7,584 bases of DNA from an uncultured Campylobacter sp. Its GTDB lineage: Bacteria > Campylobacterota > Campylobacteria > Campylobacterales > Campylobacteraceae. The translations under genes were made by a program, and so were the position numbers. Below the pieces are notes generated by a model. It ran no database searches. It saw only the letters and a program-made list of their open reading frames with translations, and was not told the origin of the DNA. Shown piece after piece: positions 6,730-7,584 of this stretch (position 1 is the stretch's first letter; each line of letters begins with the position of its first letter). Location of the stretch: the NCBI RefSeq assembly GCF_938017615.1, contig NZ_CALIJA010000019.1, forward strand, positions 1-7,584. Direction: 5' to 3'.

Positions 6730-6867
6730 TTAACGTCTCATCTGAAATTTTAACGGTGGCGGAACGTATCCTTTTATTTTGGCGCGAATGTCGTCGTAAT
6801 TTGGCGGCTCACTAAATTTTATACACCGCTTACGCAGCATCTGCCGCGGCGGGAATGGGTTTAAATT
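6730..6867 (-). other. Protein-like minus-strand frame, possible remnant or small ORF
   Basis: Between TAA (complement of 6868-6870) and TAA (complement of 6730-6732) the minus strand is open for 45 codons. It can start at ATG (complement of 6838-6840), giving 36 residues. The translation looks natural: it contains RKRCIKFSEPPNYDDIRAK followed by IKGYVPPPLKFQMRR. No ribosome site precedes the ATG. Inverted repeats crowd its 5' end. It could be the tail of a decayed gene, a conserved intergenic element, or chance. I do not recognise a family. Confidence 0.3.
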
Positions 6868-6906
6868 TTAAGTCCGCGCATTTTGCGCGCTTTTAGTACC
6901 GCCGCG
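6845..6906. repeat. Nested GC-rich inverted repeat structure
   Basis: An outer all-G/C stem of eight base pairs, CGCGGCGG (6845-6852) with CCGCCGCG (6899-6906), encloses an inner hairpin, CGCGCA (6875-6880) with TGCGCG (6884-6889) and a three-base loop. The inner hairpin is followed on the plus strand by CTTTTAG, so it may act as a second terminator. The self-complementary words GCCGCGGC (6843-6850) and CCGCGCGG (6902-6909) sit at the two ends. The GC richness stands out against AT-rich flanks. Confidence 0.45.
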
Positions 6907-6916
6907 CGGATAATAT

Positions 6917-6932
6917 GGTTTAAATTTAAACC
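6917..6932. repeat. Perfect 16-bp palindrome
   Basis: GGTTTAAATTTAAACC reads the same on both strands. It sits between two convergent genes. It could be a protein-binding site, part of the terminator cluster, or an extreme case of the AAATTTA-type words common in this genome. Confidence 0.5.
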
Positions 6933-6986
6933 TTTAAATTTAAGCCACAAATTTAAACGGGCTTAACGGGCGGCTTAAAATTTAAA
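6933..6986 (-). terminator. Probable terminator downstream of the Sel1-repeat gene
   Basis: TTTAAATTTAAGCC (6933-6946) pairs with GGCTTAAAATTTAAA (6972-6986) with one bulged base across a 25-base loop. On the minus strand it begins four bases after the Sel1-repeat stop codon, where a terminator is expected. It lacks a clean T run, so the call is moderate. Confidence 0.4.
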
Positions 6987-6990
6987 TGGA

Positions 6991-7584
6991 TCAAAAACCT
7001 TGCTCGTTTAGTTTTTTATAGGTGTAGCAACTGCGTTTAATCCCTAGATCGCAGGCTTTACCATAGTATTTTTTCGCCATACTCTTATCTTTTTTTACCC
7101 CTTTGCCGGATTCATATAAATACCCAAGATTATTGCACCCTTCGGCAATTTCTAAATCACAAGCCTTGGAAAATAATTTATTTGCTATTCGGTAATCTTG
7201 TTTTACACCTTTACCAGATTCATATAGATGTCCGAGGCCATCACACCCTTCACCGGCTTCTAAATCACAAGCCTTAGAAAACAATTCACTCGCTTTTTCG
7301 TAATCTTGCTTTGTGCCTGCGCCTGAATAATATAAAAATCCAAGATTATGACATCCTATACCATATTCTAAATCACAAGCTTTGGAATATAATTCACTTG
7401 CTTTTTTATAGTCTTGGTTTACACCGTAGCCTGAATGATATAAAAATCCTAGATTGTAGCATCCTTCGGCAATTTCTAAATCACAAGCCTTGGAAAATAA
7501 TTTATTTGCTATTTGGTAATCTTGTTTTACACCTTTTCCTTGTTCATATAAAGCTCCTAAGTTGACACATCCTAGTCCATCTCC
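6991..7584 (-). CDS. Sel1/Hcp-like cysteine-rich repeat protein, 5' end beyond the window
   Basis: The frame is open for 197 codons from the window edge to a TGA (complement of 6991-6993). The start codon is not included. An apparent TTG start at 7284 is only an internal leucine. The visible protein consists of 36-residue Sel1-like repeats: one partial, four full and a short C-terminal cap. The consensus resembles GCxNLGxLYESGKGVKQDY followed by xxAxxLFSKACDLE. Each repeat junction has C-x7-C (KACDLE plus three residues plus C), the disulfide pairing of Helicobacter cysteine-rich (Hcp) proteins, which are exported. Such repeats form helical solenoids for protein-protein contacts. A signal peptide would lie outside the window, so export cannot be confirmed. 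Two sampled 60-base lines have about 32% G+C, against 50-60% in sampled lines of the OmpA-family gene, which suggests a different history. Function is unknown. Confidence 0.9.
   Translation of the reverse strand, partial: GDGLGCVNLGALYEQGKGVKQDYQIANKLFSKACDLEIAEGCYNLGFLYHSGYGVNQDYKKASELYSKACDLEYGIGCHNLGFLYYSGAGTKQDYEKASELFSKACDLEAGEGCDGLGHLYESGKGVKQDYRIANKLFSKACDLEIAEGCNNLGYLYESGKGVKKDKSMAKKYYGKACDLGIKRSCYTYKKLNEQGF
7139..7211. repeat. Near-identical internal repeat, copy A (pair at 7463-7535)
   Basis: This segment of the Sel1-like gene matches 7463-7535, exactly 324 bases away (three 108-base repeat units). The first 51 bases are identical. One C/T difference follows, then about 22 more identical bases. 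Neighbouring repeat units are much less alike, so this points to recent duplication or gene conversion. Confidence 0.8.
7463..7535. repeat. Near-identical internal repeat, copy B (pair at 7139-7211)
   Basis: This is the partner of the segment at 7139-7211. Both encode the unit with QDY, IANKLFSKACDLE and IAEGC. The copies diverge abruptly at the turn region (ESG versus EQG). Confidence 0.8.

Larger units (their letters stand above)
6654..6990. other. 337-base convergent intergenic region rich in inverted repeats
   Basis: No firm gene is seen between the OmpA-family stop and the Sel1-repeat stop. The region holds two probable terminators, a nested GC-rich structure, a 16-bp palindrome and one minus-strand protein-like frame, each listed separately. 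Composition swings sharply between GC-rich (6841-6909) and AT-rich (6911-6990) segments. Confidence 0.6.

Noticed and set aside
7282..7284. TTG (minus strand) as the start of the Sel1-repeat gene
   Set aside because: The frame stays open with more repeat units up to the window edge, so this is an internal leucine.
7311..7565. 84-codon plus-strand frame
   Set aside because: It is the antisense shadow of the Sel1 repeats and itself shows the same periodicity.
7130..7584. Regular 108-base repeats as a CRISPR array
   Set aside because: The period is coding (36 codons) and the repeat units translate as Sel1-like modules. There are no short repeats with unique spacers.

Overview
The window looks like chromosomal DNA of a Campylobacter-type member of the Campylobacterota. 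Two things suggest this. The first is the gene order nth (minus strand), then peb4, fba, a MotA/TolQ/ExbB-like membrane gene and an OmpA-family gene, which from memory matches the Cj0595c to Cj0599 block of C. jejuni. The second is the many AAATTTA/TAAATTT words in and between genes. Base composition is richer in G+C than in C. jejuni, so one of the higher-GC oral or intestinal species (C. gracilis is one candidate) fits better. The species call is inference.

Layout. Bases 1-323 hold no convincing gene, but both strands carry coding-like fragments. Bases 324-1655 (+) encode a 443-residue protein with a bactofilin-like beta-repeat front half and a helical back half. It converges with nth (endonuclease III, 1724-2359, minus), and a perfect 14-bp-stem hairpin at the junction overlaps the nth stop codon. 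Between nth and the divergent peb4 lies a 105-base promoter region. From 2465 to 6653 four genes run on the plus strand with very short gaps or overlap: peb4 (periplasmic parvulin chaperone), fba (class II fructose-bisphosphate aldolase), a four-helix MotA/ExbB-type channel protein with a long helical tail, and a MotB-like OmpA protein. The last two overlap by 14 bases and together look like a non-flagellar, peptidoglycan-anchored ion-driven stator resembling the ZorA-ZorB core.

Bases 6654-6990 hold no firm gene. They contain a cluster of inverted repeats (two probable terminators, a nested GC-rich structure and a 16-bp AT palindrome) and one protein-like minus-strand frame of 36-45 codons without a ribosome site. 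Bases 6991-7584 (minus) are the 3' part of a Sel1/Hcp-type repeat gene whose start lies beyond the window. It is much richer in A+T than its neighbours and carries a near-identical internal duplication.

Function together. DNA repair (nth), outer-membrane protein folding (peb4) and gluconeogenic or glycolytic carbon flow (fba) are housekeeping genes. The stator-like pair is the least explained part and the best candidate for an undescribed system. The first gene and the Sel1 gene look accessory.
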